NCBI GenBank assembly: GCA_013288045.1
Contig: JABDCP010000010.1
Coordinates: forward strand, 1-41,028
Source: Candidatus Babelota bacterium
GTDB taxonomy: Bacteria > Babelota > Babeliae > Babelales > Babelaceae
Direction of reading: 5' to 3'
DNA length: 41,028 nucleotides
Positions 39,613 to 41,028 of this stretch are shown here, in pieces (within the stretch, counting starts at the first letter, position 1; the number at the start of each line of letters is the position of its first letter). Below the pieces are notes generated by a model. That model had not been told where the DNA came from, did no database searches, and saw nothing but the letters and a program-made list of their open reading frames with translations. The position numbers and the translations under genes were made by a program.

Positions 39613-39652
39613 CAGTCATACCTATGATTCAAAAAACTCATAGGTATGACTG
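39613..39652 (-). repeat. PbH-family downstream hairpin, copy 6
   Basis: Perfect 15-bp stem CAGTCATACCTATGA / TCATAGGTATGACTG with a 10-nt loop. It lies 29 nt behind the present stop (39682) but 10 nt behind a stop in the neighbouring frame (39663), the usual spacing in this family. Confidence 0.87.
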
Positions 39653-39681
39653 ATGCAGTTTTTTAGGAGCCCTTATCAGCC

Positions 39682-41028
39682 TCAACGAGCTGAAACTGGG
39701 CTTTTAATTTTGTTTTCAATCAGTTGACGCAATTCTTCGTTAGAAAATTTGAAAGGAGTTGGCGGGTCAAAAGGTGACTCATAACAGTTAGTAGGACATT
39801 TAATAGAGGATAAAAGAGGGTTGCTGGCATCTATGAAGGCCGTGCCAGTTGTCATTACTGTTGGGCCAAAGCAAAAATTCTTCTTACAGACTTGGTATGT
39901 GCCGCACATGCTTGTATTTGTACATGAAACAGTAGGGGTGCCCCAAAAGTTCTTGCTTACAAGATAGTTTGTGTTGGTCCCTTGATCAACAATATCAACA
40001 GAGAATTCTGAAAATGAGTTTTCATGTGCATTAATGACAATATTTCCACTGTTGCCTGACTGAACAAAAAAAGCATTACTTCCTGAAGCATTGCCACCAT
40101 TGAAACAATTATCTTCTGCAGTAATCTCCAATAATTTCCATGCAACGCCAGCAGGAGGTGATTCAACTACGAAGCCAGTTGAACCATTAAAGAGATTTCC
40201 TTCTAGAGTACTGAGCTCTACCGCAGAAGAACTGCCTGTACTTGTATTATAGAAGGCGCCACCACTGACAGTGTTGCCACAAAGCTTGTTCATTTGTTGA
40301 CCAGCAAATAAGAGGGGTGTGAAGAAACTCCCGACATTGTTACCTGTTGAGCATGTTACAACCGTTTCAATAGAAGAGGTGATGCCGAAAGTAACAGGCA
40401 TAATCGGAAATTCGCTATTAATAAATGTTGAATGCTCTGTACTAATCGTATTGGATGAATTGTCAAAACTCAGTACAATTACCCCGTCTACTGAATTAGG
40501 TACAAGGATTTCTTCAAATGAGCACGAATCAACCTTTAGTGCTAACTGGGAAGTCTGTGATGATTGCGTAAGCATTGAATTTCCACCACCGACACCAACG
40601 TTATAAAATGTTGAATTTTTTACGAGCATAGTTTGTTGACTGTTATTAAATAGTAGAGATACAATTCCGTTGCCATTTGCAAAAAAGTCGTGAAAATATG
40701 AATTTTCAATTATGACCGAAGATGAAGTGTCCAGGTTTACAAGTTGGATAAAGACGCCTTGATGGAGTTGAGTAAACTCACAATGACATATTGATAATTT
40801 CCTATGGATACCGTTTGCTGAGAGGCTTTCAAGAATACCTGCGAATCCTCTCCCGCTTGGATTGCTTATTATAACGTTTTCAAGACGAGTTTCTCCTGAT
40901 TTTTGTTCGAATCCGCCTATTCCAGAGGAGCCAAAAGCGGGATTTTGATTAAAACCAGTAATGCGGACATTTTGAACAGTAAGATTTTCTGCTTGGGCAG
41001 TATTGATTCCGCCATTATTTGTATTGTT
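39682..41028 (-). CDS. Exported parallel beta-helix protein 6 (5' end outside window, C-terminus shifted)
   Basis: 448 residues visible; the frame is open to the window edge (NNTNNGGINTAQAENL at the far end), so signal peptide and promoter lie outside. Subfamily A: ENVIISNPSGRGFAGILESL, CHCEFTQLHQG, ENSYFHDFFANGNG, SKNFWGTPTVSC, CTNTSMCGTYQVCKKNFC, FIDASNPLLSSIKCPTNC. The tail reads SNEELRQLIENKIKSPVSAR and stops at TGA 39682. In the next frame GAG GCT GAT AAG GGC TCC TAA follows, lining up base for base with the last codons of the paralog at 35554. So the last residues seem lost by a small indel, as in the gene at 6920. Confidence 0.85.
   Translation of the reverse strand, partial: NNTNNGGINTAQAENLTVQNVRITGFNQNPAFGSSGIGGFEQKSGETRLENVIISNPSGRGFAGILESLSANGIHRKLSICHCEFTQLHQGVFIQLVNLDTSSSVIIENSYFHDFFANGNGIVSLLFNNSQQTMLVKNSTFYNVGVGGGNSMLTQSSQTSQLALKVDSCSFEEILVPNSVDGVIVLSFDNSSNTISTEHSTFINSEFPIMPVTFGITSSIETVVTCSTGNNVGSFFTPLLFAGQQMNKLCGNTVSGGAFYNTSTGSSSAVELSTLEGNLFNGSTGFVVESPPAGVAWKLLEITAEDNCFNGGNASGSNAFFVQSGNSGNIVINAHENSFSEFSVDIVDQGTNTNYLVSKNFWGTPTVSCTNTSMCGTYQVCKKNFCFGPTVMTTGTAFIDASNPLLSSIKCPTNCYESPFDPPTPFKFSNEELRQLIENKIKSPVSAR

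Noticed and set aside
6790-39652. PbH hairpins as ordinary rho-independent terminators
   Set aside because: No U-run follows any of the hairpins on the gene strand. In three copies a T-run comes before the hairpin instead.

Overview
The window looks like about 41 kb of the chromosome of a host-dependent bacterium. My best guess is a Candidatus Dependentiae (TM6)-like symbiont of protists. This is inferred from gene content: two ankyrin-repeat proteins, many small exported proteins of no known family, expanded paralogous beta-helix proteins, and mucin-like type I membrane proteins, set among ordinary housekeeping genes (transketolase, mnmG, lgt, dnaG, rpoD, mraY). The standard genetic code fits all genes. 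I saw no rRNA, tRNA, CRISPR array, transposase or phage gene.

Layout. 1-6.6 kb: 3' part of a transketolase gene, an exported basic protein with C-x4-C motifs, an alpha/beta hydrolase, an nfeD-qmcA pair, a tiny Cys-rich exported protein and a multicopper-oxidase-like protein that has lost most copper ligands. 6.6-10.7 kb: two parallel beta-helix (PbH) paralogs, one with a C-terminal frameshift and one interrupted at a run of nine G. 10.9-17.6 kb: two tandem mucin-like type I membrane proteins with tyrosine-motif tails, an exported-looking AAA+ ATPase, and an ankyrin protein whose linkers carry a dense array of Y-x-x-hydrophobic motifs. 18.0-24.5 kb: a tightly overlapping operon mnmG-lgt-dnaG-rpoD. 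24.8-30.5 kb: a serine hydrolase, a second ankyrin protein with a paralog remnant behind it, an ATAD3-like AAA+ protein with a signal peptide, and three small exported proteins. 30.6-33.0 kb: mraY and a convergent APC-type transporter. 33.4-41.0 kb: four more PbH paralogs, the last cut by the window edge.

The most interesting content is the set of six PbH genes with shared architecture. The five promoters in the window share a -35/-10 pair with exactly 18 bp between. Each gene is followed, 10-13 nt behind its actual or ancestral stop, by an inverted repeat built round the core CCTATG/CATAGG whose outer arms change in a compensatory way between loci. One member has a G9 tract that could switch it off by slippage, two have C-terminal frameshifts, one looks mosaic, and one has an in-frame 78-bp duplication. 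Together this looks like a diversifying, possibly phase-variable, exported protein family.

A second theme is eukaryote-like signalling mimicry. The motif Y-x-x-hydrophobic(-Pro), with immunoreceptor-like (ITAM-like) spacing, occurs in the tails of both mucin-like proteins and about twelve times in the nearby ankyrin protein. Function is inferred from sequence alone throughout.
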